Source: Alphaproteobacteria bacterium
GTDB taxonomy: Bacteria; Pseudomonadota; Alphaproteobacteria; Micropepsales; Micropepsaceae
Direction: 5' to 3'
Length of the DNA stretch: 64,000 nucleotides
Assembly (NCBI GenBank): GCA_021324545.1
Contig: JAJPIX010000062.1
Span: 1-64,000 of the forward strand
Shown here: positions 47,512 to 55,542 of the stretch, piece after piece
Layout: each line of letters begins with the position of its first letter
Numbering within the stretch: position 1 is the first letter of the stretch
Notes under the pieces: generated by a model
What the model saw: the letters and a program-made list of their open reading frames with translations, nothing else
What the model was told of the DNA's origin: nothing
The model's database searches: none
Translations under genes and position numbers: made by a program

Positions 47512-48471
47512 CTAGGCCAGAAGATTGCGGCCCATCGAGAGATACTTGTCGCGCCGCTGTTTCTTGAGTTCGTCGCGGGATAGGGCGTTCAGTTCGGACA
47601 GCGCGCGCGCAACGGTCTCGCCGACGTTCCGGATCGTTTCGTCCGGCGCACGATGCGCGCCGCCGAGCGGTTCCGGCACGATGCCGTCGATCACCTTCAG
47701 TTCGAGCAGATCCTGCGCGGTGGTCTTCATGGCCGCCGCAGCTTCCTGCGCTTTGTCGGAATTGCGCCAAAGAATGGAAGCGCAGCCTTCCGGCGAGATG
47801 ACCGAATAGACCGAGTGTTCCAGCATGTACACCCGGTTGGCGGTTGCGATAGCCAGCGCCCCGCCCGATCCGCCTTCTCCGATGATCACGGACACAAACG
47901 GCACCCCGATTTCGAGGCAGGCTTGCGTGGAACGGGCGATGGCTTCCGCCTGCCCACGTTCTTCGGCACTTACGCCGGGATAGGCTCCGGACGTATCCAC
48001 CAAAGAGATCACGGGAAGTCCGAAGCGATCGGCCAGGTCGAACAACCGCTGCGCCTTCCGATAGCCTTCCGGCATGGCCATGCCGAAGTTGTGCTTGAGC
48101 CGCGTCTTGGTGTCGTTGCCCTTTTCGTGCCCGATGATCGCTACGGCGCGTCCGCGAAACCGGCCCATCCCGGCGAGGATGGCCCGATCCTCGCCGAAGA
48201 GCCGGTCGCCCGCCAATGGCGTGAATTCGTCAATCAGGTGGCTCACATAGTCGGAAAAATGCGGCCGCCCGGGATGTCGCGCCACGAGCGACTTTTGCCA
48301 GGGCGTCAGCCTCGCATAGGTCTCGATCGTGAGCTGGGAAACCTTCGCTTCCAGCCGGCCAACCTCGTCCGAAATGTCCATGTTAGGGTCTTGCGCCGCA
48401 AGCTGGCGCAATTCCACGATCTTGCCTTCCAGTTCGGCAATAGGGCGTTCGAAATCGAGATAGGCGTGCAT
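47512..48471 (-). CDS. accA: Acetyl-CoA carboxylase carboxyltransferase subunit alpha
   Basis: 319-residue AccA, the carboxyltransferase partner of AccD in malonyl-CoA synthesis. It opens [22 protein letters not shown], and the carboxybiotin-binding crotonase-fold motifs ([29 protein letters not shown]) are present. The start at 48471 matches the family length; upstream in-frame residues are rejected. Transcribed toward CPBP. Confidence 0.97.
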   Translation of the reverse strand: MHAYLDFERPIAELEGKIVELRQLAAQDPNMDISDEVGRLEAKVSQLTIETYARLTPWQKSLVARHPGRPHFSDYVSHLIDEFTPLAGDRLFGEDRAILAGMGRFRGRAVAIIGHEKGNDTKTRLKHNFGMAMPEGYRKAQRLFDLADRFGLPVISLVDTSGAYPGVSAEERGQAEAIARSTQACLEIGVPFVSVIIGEGGSGGALAIATANRVYMLEHSVYSVISPEGCASILWRNSDKAQEAAAAMKTTAQDLLELKVIDGIVPEPLGGAHRAPDETIRNVGETVARALSELNALSRDELKKQRRDKYLSMGRNLLA

Positions 48472-48609
48472 GTCACATATGAGGAGGCGGTATGAAGGGG
48501 GCCGGAAAGTGGCAATCGGCACGTCCCCTGTCAATAAAATGGGCCTGTCGCGTCACAAATGCCAGTGGTCATTCGTCATTGGGCATAAGAGGTTAAGGAG
48601 GCAAGGGCC

Positions 48610-49008
48610 GTGATCGTTCGCATCCTTCTCGTCATTATCGGCCTCATTCACCTTTTCGGAGGCCTCTGGATGCTGGCCGACCCCATGGCGTGGTACGGTG
48701 CCGTTCCCGGCGTGGCGCTGACGGGCCCGGCGAACCATCACTTCATTTCCGACATCGGCCTGGCTTTCGTCGCGAGCGGGGCTGGCCTCTGCTGTGCCGC
48801 CGGAAGCGGCCTGCGCAATGCCTCGCTCGCATTGGCAGGCAGCATATGGCCGGTGCTGCACGCCTTGCTGCACGTCTATGGCTGGTTTGTGCGCGGCGCA
48901 CCCTCGACCCCCGCGACAGCTTTCACGGAGATAGTCGGTGTCGTGTTGATTGGCGCTCTCGGATTTGGCCTGGCGTGGATCAACGCCAGGAAAGAAGGAG
49001 TCCTCTGA
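48610..49008 (+). CDS. Small four-helix membrane protein
   Basis: 132-residue protein with four predicted membrane helices (about 4-24, 48-66, 72-92 and 104-124). Its helix pattern and IIGLIHLFGGLWMLADP start are reminiscent of small DoxX/DUF4345-like membrane proteins, but the match is too weak for a name. GTG at 48610 has a strong AAGGAGG 9 nt upstream. The stop overlaps the next start (TGATG), so the two are coupled. Divergent from accA. Confidence 0.85.
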   Translation: MIVRILLVIIGLIHLFGGLWMLADPMAWYGAVPGVALTGPANHHFISDIGLAFVASGAGLCCAAGSGLRNASLALAGSIWPVLHALLHVYGWFVRGAPSTPATAFTEIVGVVLIGALGFGLAWINARKEGVL

Positions 49009-49556
49009 TGCTCAAGTGGCTCGCCCATCGATTTCTTCGCCGGATGGAACGCCGGTTTGATTATGACGCGTCCTATGCGCACGAACTGCTCGATGCTTCG
49101 TTCCCGGCATTCCGGCGCTTCATGAAAATGCAGATGACGGGTGGTGGCTGGCGAGCCGATGCCCCACGCGATGCCTGGCTTGCGGCGGGCATCGCGGGCG
49201 CGCTCGTTGAAGATTGCGGACCCTGCGTTCAGATCGCATCCGACATGGCCGTCGAATCGGGAATGTCGGGCGAAATCATCAAGGCGCTGCTCTCCGGCGC
49301 CCCGACCGATCCCGATGCCCAGCTCGGTTTCGACTACGGGCGGGCACTTCTGCACGGTTCGACCAACCTAAACCAGTTGCGCGAGCAGATTGAAACCAGA
49401 TGGGGCAAACGCGCCTTGATCGCACTTTCGTTGCGCGCGATTAGCGGGCGCAATTTCCCGATAATGAAGCGCGCCATGGGTCATGCCAAGACGTGCCAAC
49501 GCGTCCGCATCGGCAATATCCATGTGGCGGTCAGTCAGATGCTGAAGTCAGCATAG
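49008..49556 (+). CDS. CxxC helical protein, carboxymuconolactone-decarboxylase-like
   Basis: 182-residue helical protein. VEDCGPCVQIASDMAVESG carries a CGPC pair, similar to the AhpD/CMD redox site ExxxxxxCxxCxxxH, but the expected His after the CxxC is missing. This suggests a structural or thiol-redox variant. It is coupled to the four-helix membrane protein upstream. Function unknown. Confidence 0.8.
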   Translation: MLKWLAHRFLRRMERRFDYDASYAHELLDASFPAFRRFMKMQMTGGGWRADAPRDAWLAAGIAGALVEDCGPCVQIASDMAVESGMSGEIIKALLSGAPTDPDAQLGFDYGRALLHGSTNLNQLREQIETRWGKRALIALSLRAISGRNFPIMKRAMGHAKTCQRVRIGNIHVAVSQMLKSA

Positions 49557-49586
49557 GCAGCAGACAATCGCCTTGGCGCCGGCGTA

Positions 49587-50570
49587 CTACGTCCGCTCCC
49601 GAATCAACTGCATCTGGCGCACGATCACTTCTGCCTGCCGGATCGAGGCCGCATCGATCAGCACGCCGTTAAGCGCCGCCGCACCCAGCCCCTTTGCCTG
49701 CGCGTCCTTCATGGCGGCCAAAATGGCTTCGGCGCGTTCCACCTCTTTGGCCGGCGGCGTGTAGATCTCGTTGGCGAGCGCCACCTGGTTCGGATGAATG
49801 GCCCACTTGCCTTCGCAGCCGAGCACCGCCGTTCGCATGGCCTGCACGCGGAAACCGTCCGGGTCGGAATAATCGCCGAACGGTCCGTCGATCGGCACAA
49901 GCCCGTGCGCCCGCGCCGCCTGCACCATGCGGAACAGCGGATAGTGCCAGAGATCGTTCCAGTGCCGCTCACGGGCAGCATTCGGATGCTTGTCGGTCAG
50001 CATCACATAGTCGGCGTTGCCGCCCCCGATGTTAGTGGTCCGCATGCCGGCTGAGGCTGCGTAATCGGCCGCGCCGAAATGCAGGCTCTCAAGCCGCCTG
50101 GAGGCGCCGGCAATTGCATTGATGTTTGTGAGGCCCATCGTCGTTTCGATGATGACCTCTAGCCCGATTTGCTTCTTGCGCTTCGCCGCAAGGCTCGCCT
50201 GCGTGACCAGCATGTCGATGGCGTAAACATCGCTCGCATTGCCGATCTTGGGGATCATGACGGCATCGAGCCGCTCGCCGCCTTTTTCCACCAGCGCGAT
50301 CACGTCGCGGTAGCACCAATGGGTGTCGAGCCCGTTGACGCGCACGGTGACGAGCTTTTGCTTCCAGTCCACATCGTTTAGCGCCGCCACGATATTGTCG
50401 CGCGCCTTGTCCTTGTCCGGCGGCGCCACCGCGTCTTCCAGGTCAAGGCACACCACATCCGCAGCGCTCGCCGCCGCCTTGGCGAACAATTCCGTGCGCG
50501 ATCCGGGCACGAATAATTTGGAACGATAAAGCCTGGGTGGCACACGCCGCGATATCTGGGTGAAGCTCAC
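49587..50570 (-). CDS. mcl1: L-malyl-CoA / beta-methylmalyl-CoA lyase
   Basis: 327-residue CitE-superfamily lyase. The sequence follows Rhodobacter Mcl1 closely in overall layout: PGSRTELFAKAAASAADVVCLDLEDAVAP, VRVNGLDT, VMIPKIGNASDVYA, IETTMGL, LHFGAADYAAS, DGPFGDYSD and GKWAIHPNQVALANE. It should split L-malyl-CoA and beta-methylmalyl-CoA in the ethylmalonyl-CoA or related route. The frame starts with GTG at 50570, overlapping an ATGTGA start-stop. It follows xerD by 45 bp. Confidence 0.88.
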   Translation of the reverse strand: MSFTQISRRVPPRLYRSKLFVPGSRTELFAKAAASAADVVCLDLEDAVAPPDKDKARDNIVAALNDVDWKQKLVTVRVNGLDTHWCYRDVIALVEKGGERLDAVMIPKIGNASDVYAIDMLVTQASLAAKRKKQIGLEVIIETTMGLTNINAIAGASRRLESLHFGAADYAASAGMRTTNIGGGNADYVMLTDKHPNAARERHWNDLWHYPLFRMVQAARAHGLVPIDGPFGDYSDPDGFRVQAMRTAVLGCEGKWAIHPNQVALANEIYTPPAKEVERAEAILAAMKDAQAKGLGAAALNGVLIDAASIRQAEVIVRQMQLIRERT

Positions 50571-50615
50571 ATCAGTCCCCGTTTCGTGCGAAAATCGCGC
50601 CTGCGGCCTCAGCCG

Positions 50616-51590
50616 TCAACTGCGCCGGCGCTTTGCCAGCGGATGGGCGCTTTCCACCACCTTCTTCAGCCGATCGCGCGCGACATGCGTGTAAATTTGC
50701 GTGGTGGCGATGTCTGCGTGGCCCAGCAGGGTCTGCACACTCCGCAGGTCCGCCCCGCCCTCGACCAGATGCGTCGCAAAAGCATGCCGAATTACATGAG
50801 GCGAAAGCTTCGCGGGGTCCAGGCCGGCCCGCGCCGCCAATGCCTTCAGCATCTGATGACAACGCCGCCGCGTCAGATGCGCTTGCCGCCCACGCGAAGG
50901 AAAGAGATACCGCTCGGCCCTGGCGCGCGCGGCACCATTGGGCAGGAATTTGTCGCGCACAGCGCGATAGTCGATCATCGCGTCGCGCGCCGCCCTGTTG
51001 AGCGGCACGACCCTTTCCTTGCCTCCCTTCCCCCTGACCAGAAGAAAACCATTCCTGTCGCCCGCAGCGGAAAGCGGCAGCGTGACCAGTTCCGTAATCC
51101 TCAGTCCGGATGCATAAAGCAGCTCCAGCATGCACCGGAGCCGAATCGCTTCTGCGGACTTCCTGCTTTCGATAGCTTCCAAACCCTTGCCAGCAGTTTC
51201 TATGAGCCGCGCAAGATCGGCTTGGGTAAGAACCTTCGGCAGCGGCCTTGCCTGCTTCGGGGAGTCCACGGCGATCGTTGGATCGTCGTGGCGGACACCG
51301 TCGGTATAAAGAAAGGCGAAGAATTGCCGGAGCGCCGACAGTTTTCGCGCTTGCGAAGATGCCGCTGTTCCGCTCTTGGCCAAACTCGAAAGATACGCCC
51401 TCACATCGTCCCTGCTCGCAGTGCGAAGCGTTTCGCCCCGCTTGCAAACGCTTGCCTCAAAGTCGAGGAGGTCACGACGATAGGCGGCGAGCGTGTTGGC
51501 GGAGGCGCCGCGTTCGGCGCTCATCATGTCGAGAAAAGTCTCGATCAGGGACACATCGCCACTCCCGGTCTGGCGTTTTTGTTCGCTCAT
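50616..51590 (-). CDS. xerD: Tyrosine recombinase XerD
   Basis: 324-residue recombinase that acts with XerC at dif to resolve chromosome dimers. The N-terminal SAM-like domain (about 10-100) precedes the catalytic domain with ASGLRITEL (Arg), GKGGKERVVP (Lys), HVIRHAFATHL (His-Arg), LLGHAD (His) and the nucleophile in QIYTHV (Tyr). A chromosomal housekeeping copy, not an integrase. The start overlaps the previous gene's stop (ATGA). Confidence 0.96.
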   Translation of the reverse strand: MSEQKRQTGSGDVSLIETFLDMMSAERGASANTLAAYRRDLLDFEASVCKRGETLRTASRDDVRAYLSSLAKSGTAASSQARKLSALRQFFAFLYTDGVRHDDPTIAVDSPKQARPLPKVLTQADLARLIETAGKGLEAIESRKSAEAIRLRCMLELLYASGLRITELVTLPLSAAGDRNGFLLVRGKGGKERVVPLNRAARDAMIDYRAVRDKFLPNGAARARAERYLFPSRGRQAHLTRRRCHQMLKALAARAGLDPAKLSPHVIRHAFATHLVEGGADLRSVQTLLGHADIATTQIYTHVARDRLKKVVESAHPLAKRRRS

Positions 51591-53341
51591 TTGGCGGCGG
51601 CCTGCGAAGGCCGCATCCGGAACGTCAACAGCGCTTCGATGCCGAGCCTGCGCGCCACATCAGTCAACCCTTCGCGCCGAAGCGCCTGCAGCAGCCTGAC
51701 GGTCACGTCGGGCGCAAGATCGCCCAGACCTTTCGCACCCATGATATCGAGAACCGTCAGGATCGCTTCGCCGGACCGTTCAGGATCATTCAGCGCGGCA
51801 TCAAGCCGCTGCAATTCAGTCGGCGCCGGCCTGCGGCCGGGCCACGCCTGCGCCGCAAGCTTCAACGCGGCGGAATGTGCTTCGGGCGGCATAGGCGAAT
51901 CCGTCACATGATATACGCCCAACACTAATGCGGCCCACTCGTCGTGCTGTCCGGCAAGCCAATGCAGCGCGGCCTGCGCCTGGGCATCGCGCGCAGGTTC
52001 AGTCGCGATCAGATCGAGTGTCGCAGCCAGGGCGGCCGAAACCGGGTTGTCCTGGTCGGAGTCGAGGGTGGCAATCCAGCCCGCGGCCCGATCAGGTTTC
52101 CCGATCAGCATTGCGGCCCGCGCCATCAAGGGCGCCGCATCCTTCAGCGTCTTGTCCGGCGGGATCGAAGCGATCGTATCGGCGTTGATATTGGCTGCCA
52201 CGCCGAGCAGACCGTGGCTTTCCCCAATGGTCAATGCGGCCTTCAGCAAGCGCGCGCGTGCCGTTGCGTCCTTTTCGCTACTCATCGCCTGATAAAGGAG
52301 CGCTTCGGCTGCGAGGAAAGGCATCTTCCCGGCAGCTTCCACCGGGTGAGCCAGCTGATCGCCCGCGAACTTCTGCGCCTTTGCTATTTCGATCAGGTCA
52401 TAAGCGGTTGCCGATCCGCCCTTCAAGGCGCGCGCAGCCGCCGCAAGCCGCACATCGGGCGGATTACGCTTCTCCCTCATGGCGAAAATTTCGGCCGGCA
52501 AACCCAGCCTGTCAGCAACTGCCCCGCTGACCGGCACATTTGCACCCAGCATGAGGAACACATCCAGCGACGTCGGGTTTTCGATCTCTCCGGGGTTTCT
52601 TGCCTTGCCTCCGATGGCATCGCCGAGCAGTACGTCAAATGCCTTGTCGTCAAGGTTTTGCGCGGCCATGGCGGCGCGCGTCAGCTCCAGCGCGGGGTCA
52701 TTGCCGTCCATCGCATAACAATAGGCGCGCAACTCCATCCAGAATGGCGCGTCGCTCGAAAGACGCGTGACCGTGCGCGGCCCGCAAACATCTTCCTTGC
52801 GCTGTGCATAGAGAAGCGCATCGGCCTGCACACGGGAGAAATCCGGATCGTCCTTGAGGGTTGCCATCGCCGCCAGCGCCCCAGCCTCTGCCAACATGCC
52901 CGCATCAAGCAGTTCTTCAAGCCGGATGGTCAGCAGGGAGCGGTGCTTTTCGCCAATTGGCGAATCCGCAGTGGTGAGCAAGAGCCGCCGCGACAGGTTT
53001 CGTACTGGGGGCGAATTGCTGCCTGCGGGGATCCGAGCCAACATGTCTTCGATCACCCGGTGATCCGACCCGGCCCACATCTCCCGGCCCAGACCGCCGT
53101 TCGTGTCGTCGAGGAGGCCTATCGCGGGCCCGTCAATATCGCCCAGGGATTTGACAACGACGCCCGCCGTCCCGCGCGTGCTGCGAACCAGAGGTTGTGC
53201 GGGTTTCTCGGCAGTGGGCGCCGGGCCAGGCAAAAGCATACTCGGCGGACCGCTCGCGGCCGGCGGTCCCGCCGCCGCTGTCTCGGCCGCAAGACAGGCG
53301 ATCAAGCCAAAAACCGCAGCTTCAGCCCTGAAGCCGCTCAT
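51587..53341 (-). CDS. Large exported alphaproteobacterial protein ('antifreeze glycopeptide polyprotein' type)
   Basis: 584-residue secreted protein. A signal peptide (about 1-24, ending AETAAA) precedes a Pro/Ala-rich stretch and a long alpha-helical body with repeated Ala-rich helix pairs (for example LLDAGMLAEAGALAAMATL and LMARAAMLIGKPDRAAGWIA), suggesting TPR/solenoid-like packing. Homologues near xerD are commonly labelled antifreeze glycopeptide polyprotein, a historical name without functional support. ATG at 53341 has AGAGG 8 nt upstream; 53359 is possible. It overlaps the 47-codon gene upstream by 20 bp and xerD by 4 bp. Confidence 0.8.
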   Translation of the reverse strand: MSGFRAEAAVFGLIACLAAETAAAGPPAASGPPSMLLPGPAPTAEKPAQPLVRSTRGTAGVVVKSLGDIDGPAIGLLDDTNGGLGREMWAGSDHRVIEDMLARIPAGSNSPPVRNLSRRLLLTTADSPIGEKHRSLLTIRLEELLDAGMLAEAGALAAMATLKDDPDFSRVQADALLYAQRKEDVCGPRTVTRLSSDAPFWMELRAYCYAMDGNDPALELTRAAMAAQNLDDKAFDVLLGDAIGGKARNPGEIENPTSLDVFLMLGANVPVSGAVADRLGLPAEIFAMREKRNPPDVRLAAAARALKGGSATAYDLIEIAKAQKFAGDQLAHPVEAAGKMPFLAAEALLYQAMSSEKDATARARLLKAALTIGESHGLLGVAANINADTIASIPPDKTLKDAAPLMARAAMLIGKPDRAAGWIATLDSDQDNPVSAALAATLDLIATEPARDAQAQAALHWLAGQHDEWAALVLGVYHVTDSPMPPEAHSAALKLAAQAWPGRRPAPTELQRLDAALNDPERSGEAILTVLDIMGAKGLGDLAPDVTVRLLQALRREGLTDVARRLGIEALLTFRMRPSQAAAK

Positions 53342-53465
53342 TGGGAACGACCTCTTCATAGACGCGATGTGGCGGCTTGAGCGTACTGCCGTAGATCGCA
53401 AGCCCGACTGCCCCGAGAATCAGGATCACAACCACAGCTATTCCGATACGTGCCGTCCAGCCCAT
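53322..53465 (-). CDS. 47-residue single-pass membrane protein
   Basis: A short gene, 47 codons. ATG at 53465; translation begins MGWTARIGIAVVVIL with one hydrophobic helix (about 8-26), then a proline-containing tail (LKPPHRVYEEVVPNERLQG). Composition and one-helix topology are protein-like. Small membrane proteins just ahead of the large exported gene are common in this class. It overlaps that gene by 20 bp, implying a shared unit with xerD. Start and stop coordinates were read from the sequence. Confidence 0.72.
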   Translation of the reverse strand: MGWTARIGIAVVVILILGAVGLAIYGSTLKPPHRVYEEVVPNERLQG

Positions 53466-53486
53466 CTTAACTCACATCTTAACTCA
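53463..53486 (-). repeat. 12-bp tandem duplication with an ATGTGA start-stop
   Basis: CATCTTAACTCA occurs twice in tandem (53463-53474 and 53475-53486). On the minus strand each copy holds an ATG: the inner one starts the 47-codon gene (53465), and the outer one at 53477 reads ATG TGA, an immediate start-stop. The ribosome-binding AGGTGAG lies just upstream of the outer ATG, so a ribosome may load there first. Confidence 0.75.
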
Positions 53487-53561
53487 CCTGCCTGCGCCGG
53501 TCCTTAAGGATGCTTTGTGCGGAAATCATGGCGGCCGCGCAAGGCGTCTGGCAGAGTTTTC

Positions 53562-54122
53562 ATGGGCAGTGTTATTCCTTTGAAAATGGCCGGGCTGAAG
53601 CGAACGGTGGCGCTGGTCGGGATGATGGGCGCCGGCAAGAGCACGGTGGGTCGCAGGCTCGCCGAGCGGCTCGGCGTCGCCTTTCGCGATGCGGATGCCG
53701 AGATCGAGATTGCGGCGGGTTGTGCCATCACGGAAATCTTCGATCGTTTCGGCGAGCCGGCGTTTCGCGAAGGGGAACGTCGCGTGATCGCAAGACTGTT
53801 AAAGGCTCCCCCGCATGTGCTGTCAACTGGCGGAGGGGCGTTCATGGCCGCGGAAACCCGTGCCGCAATGAAGGACAGCGCGGTGACTGTGTGGATCCGC
53901 GCGCCGTTGTGGATTCTGGAGGATCGTGTGCTGCGGCGGAAAAACCGTCCTCTTCTTCGTGAAGGCAACTTGCGGGAAACGCTGAGGCGGCTGCTCGACG
54001 AGCGCACGCCGTTTTATGAGCAAGCCGATATTCATGTGGACAGCGACGACGGCCCGCATCAGTTCGCGGTGGACCGCATTGTCACCGAGCTGCAGGCGCG
54101 AGACCTGATAGAGGCGGCATGA
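53562..54122 (+). CDS. aroK: Shikimate kinase
   Basis: 186-residue kinase phosphorylating shikimate in aromatic amino-acid synthesis. Walker A is VGMMGAGKSTVGRRLAERLG near residue 19, followed by DADAEIE (shikimate-binding Asp) and STGGGAFM. The start is uncertain: ATG at 53562 is chosen; ATG 53586 gives a tighter N-terminus, and GTG 53517 adds 15 residues. It overlaps aroB by 4 bp (ATGA). Confidence 0.93.
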   Translation: MGSVIPLKMAGLKRTVALVGMMGAGKSTVGRRLAERLGVAFRDADAEIEIAAGCAITEIFDRFGEPAFREGERRVIARLLKAPPHVLSTGGGAFMAAETRAAMKDSAVTVWIRAPLWILEDRVLRRKNRPLLREGNLRETLRRLLDERTPFYEQADIHVDSDDGPHQFAVDRIVTELQARDLIEAA

Positions 54123-55210
54123 CAGAGCTCATACACATCGGCCTTGGACCCCGCAGCTATAATGTCCACGTTGCCCCCGGTATCGCGGCACAGGCGGGCG
54201 CGCTTCTGAAGCCATTTGCGCGCGGCGTTGTGCCGGTTGTTACAGACAACAACGTCGCGAAATTCCATGCAGCCGGCGTGATCGGATCGCTTCGCGCGGC
54301 GGGTCTTGAGCCCCGTCTGGTGACGCTTGAGCCGGGAGAGCAGATCAAGAGCTTTGCAGGCCTTGAGAAACTGTGCTCCCTTCTGATCGACAGCGGCGTG
54401 GAACGCGGCGGCCTAATCGTGGCCCTGGGCGGCGGTGTAATCGGTGATCTTGCAGGGCTGGCCGCAGGGCTCGTCAAACGGGGGCTGGATTTCGCGCAGA
54501 TTCCAACGACTCTCCTGGCACAGGTTGATTCATCGGTCGGCGGAAAAACGGCGATCGATATGCCGCAGGGCAAGAATCTTGTCGGGCTCTTCCATCAGCC
54601 GAAGGCCGTTATCGCCGATACGTCGTTGCTGGCTACGCTTCCACGCCGGGAATTGCTCTCGGGCTATGCCGAAGTCGTAAAATATGGCGCGCTTGGCGAT
54701 CTGCAGTTCTTTGCATGGCTGGAGGCCAACGCCCCAAAACTGTTGGGCGGGCAGTCTGACGCCGTGGTACGCGCGGTTGCGCATTGCGTGCGCATGAAAG
54801 CCGCAATTGTGGCGCGCGATGAGCGGGAGGCCGGCGACCGTGCCCTGCTCAATCTCGGGCATACCTTCGGTCATGCGCTGGAAACGGCAATCGGATATTC
54901 CGGGGTCTTGCTGCATGGGGAAGCCGTCGCCATCGGCATGGTGATGGCATTTCGTCTGTCGGCCAAACTCGGGCTATGTCCGCACGCAGATGGTGACCGT
55001 GTTGGACATCATCTGCAAGCCGTCGGGCTGCCAGTCTCGCTTGACAGCGTTTCGCCGCGCCCATCAACGGATGAACTGCTGGCTCACATGATGCATGACA
55101 AAAAGGCCACCGGCGGCAAACTGACCTTCGTTCTGGTGCGGGGACTCGGAAAAGCGGTTGTGTCTGACGACGTGCCGCTCGCTGCGGTTCGCGAAATTCT
55201 GAGCGCGTGA
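54119..55210 (+). CDS. aroB: 3-dehydroquinate synthase
   Basis: 363-residue enzyme closing DAHP to 3-dehydroquinate with NAD and a metal. Motifs are ALGGGVIGDLAGLAAGLVKRGLDFAQIPTTLLAQVDSSVGGKTAID and the metal ligands in LNLGHTFGHALE. Coupled to aroK. A perfect 13-bp hairpin follows at 55226-55271. Confidence 0.97.
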   Translation: MTELIHIGLGPRSYNVHVAPGIAAQAGALLKPFARGVVPVVTDNNVAKFHAAGVIGSLRAAGLEPRLVTLEPGEQIKSFAGLEKLCSLLIDSGVERGGLIVALGGGVIGDLAGLAAGLVKRGLDFAQIPTTLLAQVDSSVGGKTAIDMPQGKNLVGLFHQPKAVIADTSLLATLPRRELLSGYAEVVKYGALGDLQFFAWLEANAPKLLGGQSDAVVRAVAHCVRMKAAIVARDEREAGDRALLNLGHTFGHALETAIGYSGVLLHGEAVAIGMVMAFRLSAKLGLCPHADGDRVGHHLQAVGLPVSLDSVSPRPSTDELLAHMMHDKKATGGKLTFVLVRGLGKAVVSDDVPLAAVREILSA

Positions 55211-55225
55211 GTTTTGCCGAAAAAA

Positions 55226-55271
55226 TGCCGCCACGGGGTCTGTTATTGGGGGCAACTGCCCCGTGGCGGCA
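55226..55271 (+). terminator. 13-bp hairpin downstream of aroB, with a competing inner stem
   Basis: TGCCGCCACGGGG (55226-55238) pairs perfectly with CCCCGTGGCGGCA (55259-55271). An inner GGGGC-AACT-GCCCC stem can form instead, sharing the CCCC bases. No T-run follows, so it may be a terminator-like stabiliser, processing site or switch. Confidence 0.5.
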
Positions 55272-55324
55272 CACCCACCAAACCTGCTGTCATCCTGCGC
55301 CGGACAGCTCGTTCCTGGTAGTCA

Positions 55325-55470
55325 GGAATTCTACGGTCGGTGTTCGCCCTTACGGCAGATTTTGTCCGGTCCTGGAGCCATTTCGTCCCAAACGGAGGTT
55401 TTCTGTTCTTGGACCGTTCCGCGGGCTGCTCGGGGTATTCCGTGAGGCTGCCCTCCGACCGGTCAGCCCC
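55325..55470 (+). ncRNA. ssrS: 6S-RNA-like element between aroB and the CNNM gene
   Basis: The stretch has the topology of 6S RNA. A closing stem GGTCGG/CCGACC (55335-55340, 55455-55460) is followed by a 5' bubble strand starting TGTTCGC, an internal stem GGCAG/CTGCC (55354-55358, 55448-55452), and an inner stem CGGTCC/GGACCG (55367-55372, 55411-55416). TGTTCGC and the CCTGGAGCC segment correspond in place and form to TGTTCGC and CCCTGAGCC of E. coli 6S. Length (about 145 nt) suits the alphaproteobacterial form, but the ends are approximate. 6S RNA binds sigma-70 polymerase in stationary phase. The rest of the aroB-CNNM gap (55471-55542) shows nothing else recognised. Without a covariance search this is provisional. 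Confidence 0.5.
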
Positions 55471-55542
55471 AGCCGCAAACCGGTGCTCTGTCGGGGTCGC
55501 AAGGTTGCCTTAAGATGGCGCCATCGGCTCCGGACGAATCCC

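Noticed and set aside
50616-51590. xerD as a phage or island integrase
   Set aside because: Neighbours are housekeeping genes, with no att repeats, tRNA or cargo; motifs are XerD-like.
55207-55542. 112-codon N-terminal extension of the CNNM protein starting in a GTGA with aroB
   Set aside because: The family begins at 55543. The extension is Arg/Pro/Cys-rich, non-homologous and covers the hairpin and RNA element.
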